A DNA stretch of 64,000 nucleotides, from positions 33,070,501-33,134,500 of the forward strand of contig CM027377.1 in the NCBI GenBank assembly GCA_015680905.1, read 5' to 3'. The position numbers and the translations under genes are program-made. The notes beneath the pieces were generated by a model, which saw only the letters and a list, made by a program, of their open reading frames with translations, was not told the DNA's origin and did not search any database. Positions 33,553 to 44,784 of the stretch are shown here, in pieces; within the stretch, counting starts at the first letter, position 1; each line of letters starts with the position of its first letter. Source of the stretch: Coptis chinensis. Its lineage: Eukaryota; Streptophyta; Magnoliopsida; Ranunculales; Ranunculaceae.

Positions 33553-34660
33553 CTAGGGTTAGGCAGACCCCCACCTGTATTGATTCAACTATTCCGTACA
33601 TATATTTGTCCACTTACATCATCATTTACAATACATTGCAGTCTATGATCTAGTGGAGGGACAAACTGTACAACAAATTTAGATGCATCATGATGTGAAG
33701 CTAAATAGTCCGTTGCTCGGTTCACTTCTCTATAAACATGGGAGAAGGATATAAAAGTGAACTCCGACCGTTTCATATCTATAGCTTCATGTGATTAATT
33801 TCACAAACAAACTAGTTTTATCGGGAGGTGATGATGCTTTAAAATGCAAACTTTTCCCTTCTACATTAAAAGGGGAAGCGTTGGTATGGTTTAGCGAATT
33901 ACCTCCGCGCTCTATTCGTCGATTCAAGGACTTAACCGAAAAGTTTTCAAGACGTTTTCATCATAATCTCAAACGTCCAAATGGAGTCCGAGTTCTTTTC
34001 AACATCAAGCAACAACGTGAGGAAACTCTCCGTAGTTTTATCGCGCGTTTCCGCCAAGCTGCAGCTGAGATTTCTGAGCAATCCGATCTAATGGTGGTTT
34101 ACGCTTTTAAAGAAGCTATCTTGTTTGATAAAGATGGGTTATACAACTCTCTTGTTCGGGATATTCCATCTTCCCGACGTGCGTTATACCAAGCGAGTTC
34201 AACAATTTATCAATGTTGAAGACGACACGGCTGCTCGAACTTCTCGTGACAAAGATAATAAAGGAAAAGATTTCAATGATCAGCGAAATAAACAGAAGAA
34301 TCCAACTTTTGATCAACAAAGAACCCGGTCGAAGCCTCCGTTATAAGAAAGAAGACTCCGAAAGTAGATTTGAAAGCCTTTTACTGATTTTGAATTAACT
34401 CCGCTTAATACCAAATATCGCGGTAGTTTACGACAAAATCAAGGATAAGAGTCCGCTTCACTCCGCCCGTTTCCGCTTGGCGCGCGACACTAAAACAACT
34501 CCGCGATAAATCATTATGGTGCAAATTTCATAATGATTATGGTCATGAAACGGAGAATTGTCGGTCTTTGCGGGAAGAATTGAAAAGCTTGTGCAGAATG
34601 GAAAACTTGATCAATATGTGCAGAAGAAAGTAACAACTCAAGCTTTAACTATCACTGATC
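33336..34660 (+). pseudogene. gag of element E, interrupted by a LINE
   Basis: Before the LINE it matches D. After it, 33791-34219 is open for 142 codons: LVLSGGDDALKCKLFPSTLK, ALVWFSELPPRSIRRFKDLT, LFNIKQQREETLRSFIARFR. This is a clean gypsy gag core, with the expected W and the 'R..eEsl..F..RF' motif. The C-terminal half breaks after 34346, and the zinc-binding CKFHNDYGHETENC lies in another frame at ~34520-34565. Confidence 0.8.
33523..33783 (-). mobile_element. 5'-truncated LINE in gag of E
   Basis: Same insertion as at 19937-20193, with the same 13-base duplication GCTTCATGTGATT (33510-33522 and 33784-33796) and RNase H tail (FSHVYREVNRATDYLASHHD, one Ala to Thr change). The poly-T run is a few bases longer. 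Confidence 0.9.
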
Positions 34661-34663
34661 ACA

Positions 34664-35160
34664 ATGTCATTAAGGTTGGACATGCCATCATTGATTCATT
34701 GTCCAATACTCGCGAAAAAAACTTTCCGCTCTAAAGTCAAATATCTGTCTAATTTGTACAAAGTTAACGGGATCAATTTCGTGGAAGGTTTTCGCATGGA
34801 GACTATTGAAGATGAACCATTATGTTTCACTGACCAAGATCTAATGGGCGTGCATGTTCCTCATTATGATGTCATTCGTGATAATCTGCAGATATCGGTT
34901 ATTGTATCGTGTACAACGATAATGATCGACAACGGTAGTTCAGCTAGCGTCATGTTTTCTGGGTGTTATCGCAGTATTCCTTTTATTGATAACTTGGTCA
35001 CCCCTGAAAATGCGCCTATCGTTGGTTTTGATGGTACCGCTAACTCATTCGTTGGAAAGGTGTCTCTCCCGGTCACTCTTATGTAGAAGGAAGTCAATAT
35101 TGATTTCTTATTGATGGATTGTAAATCCCCTTACAATGTCATCCTTGGCCGAGATTGATT
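34664..35160 (+). pseudogene. protease of element E
   Basis: The 140-codon frame ends with IMIDNGSSASVMFSGCYRSI and a GKVSLPVTLM end. The active-site triplet is Asp-Asn-Gly instead of Asp-Thr-Gly (34928-34936). D has the normal DTG at the same place. Downstream, ILGRD is visible near 35140 in another frame. Confidence 0.75.
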
Positions 35161-35749
35161 CATTATATGGAAGCCGTCGCCTCAACATATCATCAAGCCA
35201 TCAAGTTCCCATTCAATAAAAAAAAGTCCAGAAGGTCTTGCGCCCGATCAACCGGCATCTCTAATTTGCCACGACAATGTTCTCGATGATTATAAGAAGT
35301 CCGGTTGTTGGATGAACTATTCGAAGTTCCAACGCCACAAATAGCAATTACAAAGATCCGGGACCTTCCGGTTTACTCTGCCAATAGAAATGTTGAAGGA
35401 CCCCGACGGTCGATCCACTTTTAGAAGTTCAAATTGGCCAACTCCCTCAAGAGACTACTTTTTATTTCAAATTTAACTTCCGGAAGAGGAGAGACAAGAG
35501 CTTATTTTGTTATTGCGGAAGAATAATCATGTGTTTGCTTGGCGAATAGAGCAAATGCCCGGTATAGATCCTTCGGGTGGCTTGTCATAAACTTCGACAT
35601 TGATCCTAATGCAAAACCAGTTCGACAAAAGCCCCGGGTTGATGGCCCCCGATAGAAAGATGAAAGTGAAAGACGAAATCGACCGCCTCTTTGTCCGTTA
35701 ACTTGATAAGGCCCGTGACTTATCCAACATGGATGTCAAATGTTGTTGC

Positions 35750-36800
35750 GGTGCCTAAAAAGAACGGCAAATTACGTGTTTGTATCGATTTCACAAATCT
35801 CAATAAGGCTTGTCCGTTCATCCGTATCCATTGCCTCGTAGATATCTGAAATGGTCGATGCAACATCCGGGTTTCAAAGCTTGTCTTTTTGGATGCTTAT
35901 TCCGTTATCATCGATTCCGTTATTCATTAAGGACCAAGAGTTCATCAGATTCATTACGGACCAAGGCATTTACCGTTACCCGTAATGCCTTTCGGTCTGA
36001 AAAATGCCGGAGCCACATATCAAAAGCTAGTCAACACTATTTTTTTCGACCTACTTGGAAAGACGAATAAGCATACATCGGCGACATGGTTGTCAAATCT
36101 ACGTAAGCACCTCGATCATCTTACCGATTTGCAAGCTATTTTCGACTGGACTCTCCAATTTCAACATGCGCGCTTGAATCGCAAAGTGTTCTTCGGTTTA
36201 TCATCCGGTAAATTCTTAGGATACATGACGACTAGACGCTGAATTAAAGCAAATCCGGATCGATTCGAGTCATTCCTTGAAATGCCTTCTCGACGTCAAA
36301 GAAAGAAATTCAACGACTTTACGGGATGCTTGGCTGCCCTAAATCGCTTTATCTCTCCGGTTCTCGATCGATGTCGCCCTTTTTCCAAACATTGAAAGAT
36401 GCAAAGAATTTGACGGAGGATCGTGAACTTGCATTTCGCCATTTGAAAGCATACTTAGTCCAACCTCCGCTTCTTGCCCTAGCAACGGGCAGCCTATAGG
36501 TCTGTATTTAGCCACCACCGATCATGCCATAAGTGTCGCCTTATTTGTCAACGGTGGCAATAGGGCCCCTATATTCTTTGTTAGCAAGACTCTTACAACC
36601 GCTGAAAACAAGATATTCTCGAGTGGAGAAAATTGCATTGGCTTTGGTTCATGCCGCCCGACGCCTTAAACCTTATTTCCGTGGACGAAGTCGTCAAAGT
36701 TTATAATGAATATCCATCTAAAAGCTTTTTCGTAATGCTTTCGTGAATCAAGTCGCCTTGCAGAATGGAAAAGTTACCTTAGCTTTATAGCATTATGTTT
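35750..36800 (+). pseudogene. reverse transcriptase and RNase H remnant of element E
   Basis: PFGLKNAGATYQKLVNTIFF at ~35985-36050 is the clearest block. The catalytic box is YIGDMVVKS (36074), with Gly in place of the first Asp. The finger and palm blocks upstream are frameshifted. RNase H pieces follow. As written the enzyme is dead. Confidence 0.7.
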
Positions 36801-36939
36801 TGAAACTCGCGCATACCGGTGAGAAAGGACAAGCTTTGGCTTCGCTTAATGGCTGATTTTCCAATTGAGGATATTCATATGTCCCGACGATTACTAGACG
36901 AAGAGAATGTCGCCGACAACACGCCATTACCTCTCGGGA

Positions 36940-38980
36940 TGATGATTTGCCAAACTTATCGATGTATCTGGCGATTGTTGGATTGTTTACAATCGATGGT
37001 TCGCATAATAAGTATGGCTCCGGTATTGGGTGTGTAATCTTGCAACCGAATGGAGAAAAATTGAGAAGTCGGCGCTTAGGTTTTGACGCTTCAAATAATG
37101 AGGCCGAAAGTACAAAGTCATCATTTGCATGCTTTGCGCGACCGCTTCTTCACTTGGGGGCTTACTAAGCTACAATTATTCACAGATTCTAAGTTAGTCG
37201 CTAGCCAGGTTTGGTGGATCGTATGCAGCTCGTGACGATAGAATGGCGCTTATGCGGACTTAATTCATCGGATTGCTCGAATTTTGATTCTATCAAGATT
37301 GCGGCGGCCGCCAGCCATGATGCGTCGCGACATCGGGATTCTCTTGCATATTTATCCACAGCTGTTAAGTCAGATAAGCCTCGCCAGATTACCATTAAAT
37401 TTCAAAAGGAATCGAGTATCGATCTGTCCATCGAGGATGTGCGCGATATGTACATCACTCAAAGTTGTTTTTTCATCAAGACATTTTCTGAGGAATCACG
37501 TCATGCCAATTTGATATCTCCTGTGCTGACTCGGAAGCGCAAGCGTGATCTTGATAATCAAGCTATCATTGTAGAGAAAACGCTTGATCCACAACTTATG
37601 CTATCAGATGACCACAATGATCCTGTCAATGATATTGTCTCGGTCCATACCGGCGGCGATCATGAAGTCGACAATGCTCCGTGAGGTTCCCGATATAGAG
37701 CTAAGTTTTCCACTTACACCTTGTGACGAAGATGATTGGCGCCTTCCTTATATCACATATTTACATGATCACATCTTGCCTCCCGATCATAAAGTGGGTG
37801 ATCGTGTCAAAACGCGATGCTTGGAAATATTGTCTCATATCGACTTGAACGGTTCATTTGCAACTTTATCGCAAAGGCACAAGTCTTAACCCTATGCTTC
37901 GTTGTCTCAACAGAGTGGGTTTGCTCGCCCCGGGCGGAAATTCATTCAGCCTATGTGGGAACCACTCGGGGCGAAGTCTCGCCATAGAGCAATGACACAA
38001 GGATACCGTGGCCGTACATGCAAAAAGATGCTAAGCGTTTGTCCGAGAAGTGTGTTCCCTTGTCGAAATATGCTAATATGGGAAATCTTCCAAAGAACGG
38101 AACTTCATCCAATCTTGAGCCCTTAGCCGCTTTGCAAAGTGGGGGGTCTTGACATCGCCGGTCCTCTTCCAAAAGCTCCCCGAAGTGTTCGCTTTCTTGC
38201 TCGTCGTCGAATCGATTATTTTACCAAGCTGGGCTGAAGCTATGCCCTTAGCCCGGATCCATGCTTCCGATGTTAAAAATTATTATGGCGAGACATTGTT
38301 TGTTGTTTCAAGATTCCAACATCATTGACTTCCGACAATGGCAAACAATTTGATGCTGAAAAAATTCGACAATTTTGTTCCGACTTGAAGATTAATCACA
38401 ATTTTTGGCACCATACCATCCTCGCTAATGGACAAGCCGGGCTACTAACAAATCCATTCTTGCAATGCTCAAGCCGACGACTTTCAACAGCCAAAGGAAA
38501 TTGGGTTAAGGAACTTCCTGCGGTTATGTGGGCTTATCGAACCACACCTAAACATTCAACTGGATTTTCTCCGTTTAATCTTGCTTACGGTACGGAAGCG
38601 ATCTTGCCTACAGAGTTGATGACACCAACCACACGAACTTCTAACGTGGAATTGGAGTCGAATGATCAAGCACTTGCTCAAGCCAAAGCCTTGATAGATG
38701 AGACAAGAGAGGTTGGTCTTCAACAGTTAATTCGTTATCAAGCAGATATGAAACGAAAATATAATAAGAAAGTTCGACTTAAAGTGTTTGAGAAAGATGA
38801 CTGGGTACTCTGTCGAAAGATGAGGTTGATATATTCCGGTAAATTTGGAGAAAACTGGATAGGTCCATACATCATAGATCACCCTGCCACCAAAGGATCT
38901 TATTTTCTACGAGATTTAGATGGGAATGTTCTCGGTAAGCCGTGGAATGCGTTTCATCTGCGCAAGTTCAATAAGTAGAT
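36940..38980 (+). pseudogene. second RNase H and integrase of element E
   Basis: RNase H pieces (GSHNKYGSGIGCVILQPNGE) run near 36995-37060 but are broken. The integrase zinc-finger region is frameshifted (37900-38080). From 38325 a 217-codon frame holds TSDNGKQFD (catalytic Asp), then ELPAVMWAYRTTPKHSTGFS, the linker, and the C-terminal module VFEKDDWVLCRKMRLIYSGK, WIGPYIIDHPATKGSYFL. It ends at a stop in WNAFHLRKFNK. The catalytic Glu region (GQAGLLTNPF) is garbled where D reads QAEATNKS. Confidence 0.8.
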
Positions 38981-39140
38981 TTTAGTTGTGTTTTTTTGTT
39001 ATCCTAGAGAAATAAAATAATACAATATTTTGTTTCCAGTTCAGGCATGTATTTTCCGTTGTTATCTTTGCATTTTTTAAGACTCGGTAATTAATAAAGA
39101 AGCAGTTCTTTCACTTCAGTTCTAATGGTATAATTTTGGT

Positions 39141-39905
39141 TTTAGCGAACCTTATAATCGCTACAACAAAATCTGGTGAAATTACCACGTTTAATTTCGT
39201 CAGTCTAAGTTGAACGCTTTTACGCTTGCTTAGTCGTTACTATCGCTACAACAAAATCTGACGAAATTACCACGTTTAATTTCGTCAGTCTAAGTCGAAC
39301 GCTTTTACGCTCGCTTAGTCGTTACTATCGCTACAACAAAATCTGGCGAAATTACCACGTTTAATTTCGGCCGAGCCTAAGTGAACGCTTTTACGCCGCT
39401 TTTAGTCGTTATTATCGCTACAATAAAATCTGGCGAAATTACCACGCGTTTAATTTACCCTAAGATAAACGCTTTTACGCCGCTTAGTCGATTATCGCTA
39501 TAACAAAATCTGGCGAAATTACCACGCGTTTAATTTCACGCCTAAGTCGAACGCTTTACGCCATTTTAGTCGTCGTACTATCGCTAAACAAAATCCGGCG
39601 AAATTACCACGCTTTAATTTCGTCGATCCTAAGTTGAACGCTTTTACGCCGCTTAGTCGTATTATCGCTACAATAAAAAATTTGGCAAAATTACCACGCT
39701 TAATTCGGTCTAAGTCGAACGCTTTTACGCCGCCTTAGTCGCAATATCGCCCGACAAAATATGACGAAATTACCACGCTTAATTTCGATCAATCTAAATT
39801 GAACGATTTTACGCCGCTAGTCGTCGGTTACTCACGCTATGTCAACATCCGATGACGCACCCCCATTTCGCTTCGTCAGTTCTGCGTCGGAGCATTTTTT
39901 CACTC
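39141..39905 (+). repeat. tandem repeat array of element E, ~85-base monomer, about 9 copies
   Basis: The first monomers are the cleanest of the D/E type: CTGACGAAATTA, loop CCACGTT, TAATTTCGTCAG, a perfect 12-base stem. Later monomers show the CCGG/GGCC replacement pattern. Copy number equals D's and is about half of C's. Confidence 0.85.
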
Positions 39906-42900
39906 AATCTAATTTAGCAAGCTTAAACTTAGCATTGGGGGCGTTTCATTCTATTTCGTGTCATCTATACAATTCAACAACATTGTCGGTTTTCCACGTG
40001 TATGTTATCTGACATCACAATGATATTCAATTGCCAACATATACTTTATTTTATTCAAAAAGAATTTTTAGCTCTATGGTATTACAAACGCAAAATCACA
40101 TGATCATTGGTTTGGGCAAATCCAATGGTTCCTTACACACTTTTCGTGATATACAACTCGCACAAATATTTGTAATTCATCTTCTCACGCGTTCTAGTTC
40201 ATCTCCCGCTTCTATTAAAGTCTCACAATTGTCTTACGGACGATTCACAATGTGCCATTTGCACGCGATCTTGGCCGAGCCGCCGTTTAAATCACATTCG
40301 CTTGTTATTTTTCTCTGCCTCTTTTTGCGCACGTTTAAGTTCCTGATCTTTGGTCGCCACGAGTGTCTTTAATTCTATCACATCTGCTTTTAAGTGTTTG
40401 TGTTCTTCCATTATCTCACAGGCTTTCCCAAAGTCTTCGTACGATCTCGCCTTCGGCTTCTTCCGTCCGCTCGGTTAAGTTTTTGTTTTCGTCTTCTAAC
40501 TCTCTGTTGGTTCCGCTTAATGCTTTGTTTGCCTCTTCCAATTTTCGGTTGAATCTTTTCACTTTCTCTATTTCTTCTACGGCATTGACTTCATTCGGAT
40601 CGATACTTTTCTTCGCGAACTTTTTCATGAATTTCTTTGGTCCATTACTCTACCGCCCGTTTTTAACTCAAGGGCGAAAATATCTGTTTTCATCAATCTT
40701 TCGGACTTAAACACAAGTTTGCAATAAAAATGATAAAAAATACTATCATATCCGTTTCATAATATCGAAAATCATTGACACTGCTCTATCATATTCTCCG
40801 ATGTTCTCCGTATTCTGGTCACAGTTTTGATATTTTTCGAGCCCCTCCATTAGCGTGGTCTCTGGCGATACCTTCGCTTCGTCATCCAGACTTGAACATC
40901 TTTGCTTCATCTACCAATTTCACCGATTTAGTGTCGGACATAAATTTCTTTACCATCCTAACGCAATAGTAAAAGTCAACGGTCCACTTATCGCTAATCA
41001 GATTCGTGGTTTTCCTCCATGAGTAGTATTTACCCCGACAAGATTGCCGGTGGTGGTTGGATTCTTTGCTCCTCGCATTTTGTTTTGCCGCTTGTTTTCT
41101 TTCACCGACTTTGTGTTCTTCACTGCACTATCTTTTGTAAGTATCACGGTTTCGTTCTTTTCCCGCCATTCTTTTCCTCAGATATACCAAACCCGAGGCG
41201 AGATATTACATCTCCCCACACTTTTACATATATATATGTTTTCTACGATACATACCTTTTCCTCTTTGTGTTGAGAATGTACTTTGTTTCGTCTGGGCTG
41301 TTTTGTGCATTGTAGTCTCGTCCCTCGAGGCATCATACATTGTAACGTTGGTTGTCTCTCTTGATCTCCGTTACCCGCTTTCTTGTGGAACATCTTCTTT
41401 TTACAATTAAGCTATTTGTGTTTGGCAAGCTCAAAGACTAATTCTCACCGTGTTAATTCCGTTCCATCTTCTTTTTCACTATCGCTATTGCTGCCAAATA
41501 TTGCATTTCTGAGAATCTTATTCTTCTTCGCCATTTCACTATGTGTCTCCTTGGACCTATCGAGCTGTTGTTCAATACCCCCATAGTGTTGGAAATCAAC
41601 AATATCATCGAAATAGCTCAGATCTACCAATCTTTCGTCAGAACATTCATGAAAGAAGAAACGAAGGTTGTTCTCCACTTCCTTGTCCAATTCAATGTTT
41701 GGTAGTGTACTCGCATTTTCTGTTAGACACAAAATAACTCGTGTTAGTCAACAGTTTACTCGTAGTACACTTTTCAATACTTATGTTTTGGCTTACCTCG
41801 AAATTTGTTCGGTACTTTAAACTCTATCGGATTCCACTTCCCTCGCAAGCGGTATAGAAATCTATCCCATCCGGTGTATACTTTTGGGAACCCTTTAAAA
41901 GTTCTGTTTGAATCCTTGAATTCAACTTCAAATTTTATGTACCCTTTCGTCAGTATGGCTTTCTGTCGTATCAACGCGAAGATTTCTTGAGCCCCAAATC
42001 TTCTGTTATATTCATTTTGTAAACGGTGCGCTCTCGTAAAGATTAACCAGAACGATATTGACAGTTGTCCCAGTGCAATTTGCCACCACTCCAATAATTG
42101 CGCAATTTCTTTGTTCAACGAAATTGTATTCCTGCAATTTAATTATGTGTAAGCCATTACTACTTCATCTTCTTCAACTTTCGTTTCAAATTCGTACACT
42201 TCTTCCATCTCAAATTTCTCGAGTCCTAGTATTTTTCAGATTTCCTTAAGCGACCATCGACGCGGTTTCAGGTAGTCGTTGTATTTGTCACCTTCTTTCC
42301 ACCTCACCAAGTCTCTGATCGTCATCGAGTTTTTTTCTTCTCGATTATCTTTCATCCGTGTAATACAGTCGTTTCTACCGCGCAAAAAACGGGTCGATAG
42401 CTCAAAAACCGGATGCAATAGCTCCACAAGGGTGAACCGGTCGATCAAGGCAACACAGTGCACGGTGCCCCTCCTTGGCTAGCACGACACCTTATCATGG
42501 TTTGTATTTCAGTTCGGATGCACTCGCCATATTAATAAAGAGCGTGTACGGTGCCCTTTATTAGCTAAGCTACCGACCAGATCATATTGGTTAATATGAG
42601 TTTGAATGTGAGCCATCTTCTTCGCCAAAACAAATCAAGATGGCCACCTCACCATCTTCTCCACCGATCTTCGAGGGTCTACAAACAAACCAAAGTTAAT
42701 ATGTTTGTCGCCACCTATGTTGACCCTTACAAGCCAAGGTAAGGTCGTTTTTTTATCTTTTTTCGCGATGCTCGCTCGCTGATGGTAACGACCCACGAAA
42801 AATCAGCACCGCCATGCATTTTTCCACACCTAGTTTCTCCGAAGTCAGCGAGAGAAATCTACCTCATACCACCCGAAATTCCCCACCTAGACAGTTGAAT

Positions 42901-43822
42901 CTTCATGGGCCAAGGGGTGTTTGGTGATATCTCCTACTCCCGCATGCTTGATGAGTGAGATGTTGGGGAGTACGCTTTGTCGCACCCTCTACTATGCTGT
43001 TTCTGCAGACAACGTAGCCAAGGAACGGATTGCTATGGCACTGAAGGTCAAGCTAAGGTTTTCTCCACTTTCAAGGGCAGGACGTTCTAGAGCCCTAAGT
43101 GTGAGTCATCAAGAGCCTACCGTGTCAAAATGAGATATATGCGAAGAGCTGATGGTGAGAGAGCCGTGCGATTCAATGACCGAATTTAAACACGCCGTTC
43201 TAGAGCGGCGGTAATACGGAAGAAGACGAGCTTTATGCGACTTCAAAACTTCTCTTGCCTACGGCTGTTCTGTTGGATGAGCTTACAATGTTTTTTCTGG
43301 ATTGGGATATGCAGCCCCAGCACTTATATAGGATTACGAGCGGGTTTTCCAGTGCTGGTGGGATTCTTCTCCAACTCCAACTTTATCTATACTCTCAATT
43401 CTTATCTCATCCGAACACTTTGAGTCAAATTCATATTTAACTACCTTTTATTATTATTATTACTAAACTGCCCCTACGTTTAATTTTCAACGGTATAATC
43501 CAAGTATCGTTATTCCGTTGGCACGCATCGTTGAATTCAAATTTCGTATTATTACGTGACGCGTTCGGTACAGTTTTCGCCAATCGATTTTTTTTTGCAA
43601 TTTTATTTCTGTGCATATTTTATTTTTTTCTGTGCATTTTCGGCCATCTTTTATTTAATCAGATTGGCCCCGTGATAATGTTAGTTTGACATTATTTCGT
43701 TACCGCTAATTCAATGCGATTTTTTTTTCAACCAATTTTCCAATTATTTCTTTTTCGCATCGACACTTCGTTATACATTCCGCTCATTTTTCTTTCTTCT
43801 TTGCCATAAAAACTTTGTTCGC
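39906..43822 (-). other. antisense extra region of element E
   Basis: Minus-strand pieces: 42463-42236 (MTIRDLVRWKEGDKYNDYLK), 42118-41774 (NKEIAQLLEWWQIA; FKGFPKVYTGWDRFLYRLRG), 41732-41445 (HECSDERLVDLSYFDDIVDF; SNSDSEKEDG) and 40628-40416 (EEIEKVKRFNRKLEEANKAL, a strong heptad coiled coil). They keep the same order as in D and read like exons or frame-broken parts of one antisense protein ending in a coiled coil. I cannot name the family. AT-rich DNA precedes the LTR. Confidence 0.5.
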
Positions 43823-44302
43823 ATGCCAAAGGGGCGTGTTTCGACCCCACCCACGCGTGGCAAACGTCCATTGGTAGGAGTCTCCACTTTATTCGTTTAA
43901 TTGACAGGGCTAAAGCCCAATTCGCAATATCATGGATCAATGTACAGGCCCATTAACTCATGTGGCTACATGGCTTGCCACTCATGTACGTTGATTTATG
44001 TCCAGATTCGTTTCTTATCAAAGAGATAATTATCAATTGAAAGTTATAGTATATCACAATTACTCAAGCTACAAGATTACTTGAGCTACAAGGACTCTCT
44101 ACTCTACCTATATAAATACCAAACTATTTTTCATTCAGAACTACGTTCTTGAGACTTGATCCCACTAATAATTTGGGTACGTAGGCAACCGCAAGGTACA
44201 GTCTCATCATTCCCCCGATCACCATCATTTTTCTAATTACTTTTCTACGTTCTTCGTCTTTTTCATCAACACTTGGTGTTTTGATCATATTTGGTCGAAA
44301 CA
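43823..44302 (+). repeat. polypurine tract and 3' LTR of element E
   Basis: CCAAAGGGGCG is followed by the LTR from TGTTTCGACC (43837) to GGTCGAAACA (44302), about 466 bases. TATAAATA lies at 44111-44118. F-LTR sequence follows directly. Confidence 0.85.
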
Positions 44303-44768
44303 GCTATCTACGTATCTAAATCGTTCTTTGGAATCAAGTCTCTCAAATGAACGTAGTTCTTTATTTCAAAGGAATTGAGTATTTATAGGATAATAATAAG
44401 AAATATCATTTGCTTAATTGCTAGAAAATCTTATGTAATTATGTAAAGTCTTAATATGGAAGCATATCTTGACAAATATGTTTTCTAAATCTAAACCTGC
44501 AATATCTAGCTTATGGTGCCATAATTTTGGGCAGGGCAGGCACGCCATAATTTTGGGCAGCGCAGGCATGCCATAATTTTGGGCAGGGAAGGCACACCAT
44601 AATTTTAGGTAGGGCAGGCACGCCATAATTTAGGGCAGCACAGGCACGCCATAATTTTGGGCGGCGCTGGCATTCCATAATTTTGGGCATCGTGCCTAGT
44701 AGTGAGTGGCGCTATAATGGTACCCAACAATGATTGTTTATAGGGGTGCAGATATGGTGGCACATACA
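44303..44768 (-). repeat. element F 3' LTR, right portion, with 25-26-base minisatellite
   Basis: It matches the intact F LTR from 47866 to 48311. Within it (about 44515-44700) a unit of the form CCATAATTTTGGGCAGGGCA plus ~6 bases is repeated about 7 times. The LTR start on minus is TGTATGTGCC at 44768. The intact LTR at 47789-48311 carries the same array (48085-48235). Confidence 0.85.
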
Positions 44769-44784
44769 CTGCCCCCTCTTTGCC

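Larger units (their letters stand above)
33336..44302 (+). mobile_element. Element E: Tat-like Ty3/gypsy retrotransposon (right-unit copy)
   Basis: Duplicate of element D with the same domain order and the same missing 5' LTR. Gag and the integrase C-terminus are better preserved here; the second RNase H and the integrase zinc finger are better in D. It lies inside F's 3' LTR. The 5' LTR, leader and ~30 bases of F's LTR were deleted at the left edge. Confidence 0.85.
30916..44509. repeat. tandem segmental duplication, right unit (~13.6 kb)
   Basis: Near-identical in order and content to 17311-30915: C tail, copia G fragment, F LTR stub, Tat element with LINE in gag, LTR, and F LTR. Long stretches are essentially unchanged (for example 32220-32750 against 18640-19160). 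Changes cluster at CTG/CAG trinucleotides. Confidence 0.85.
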
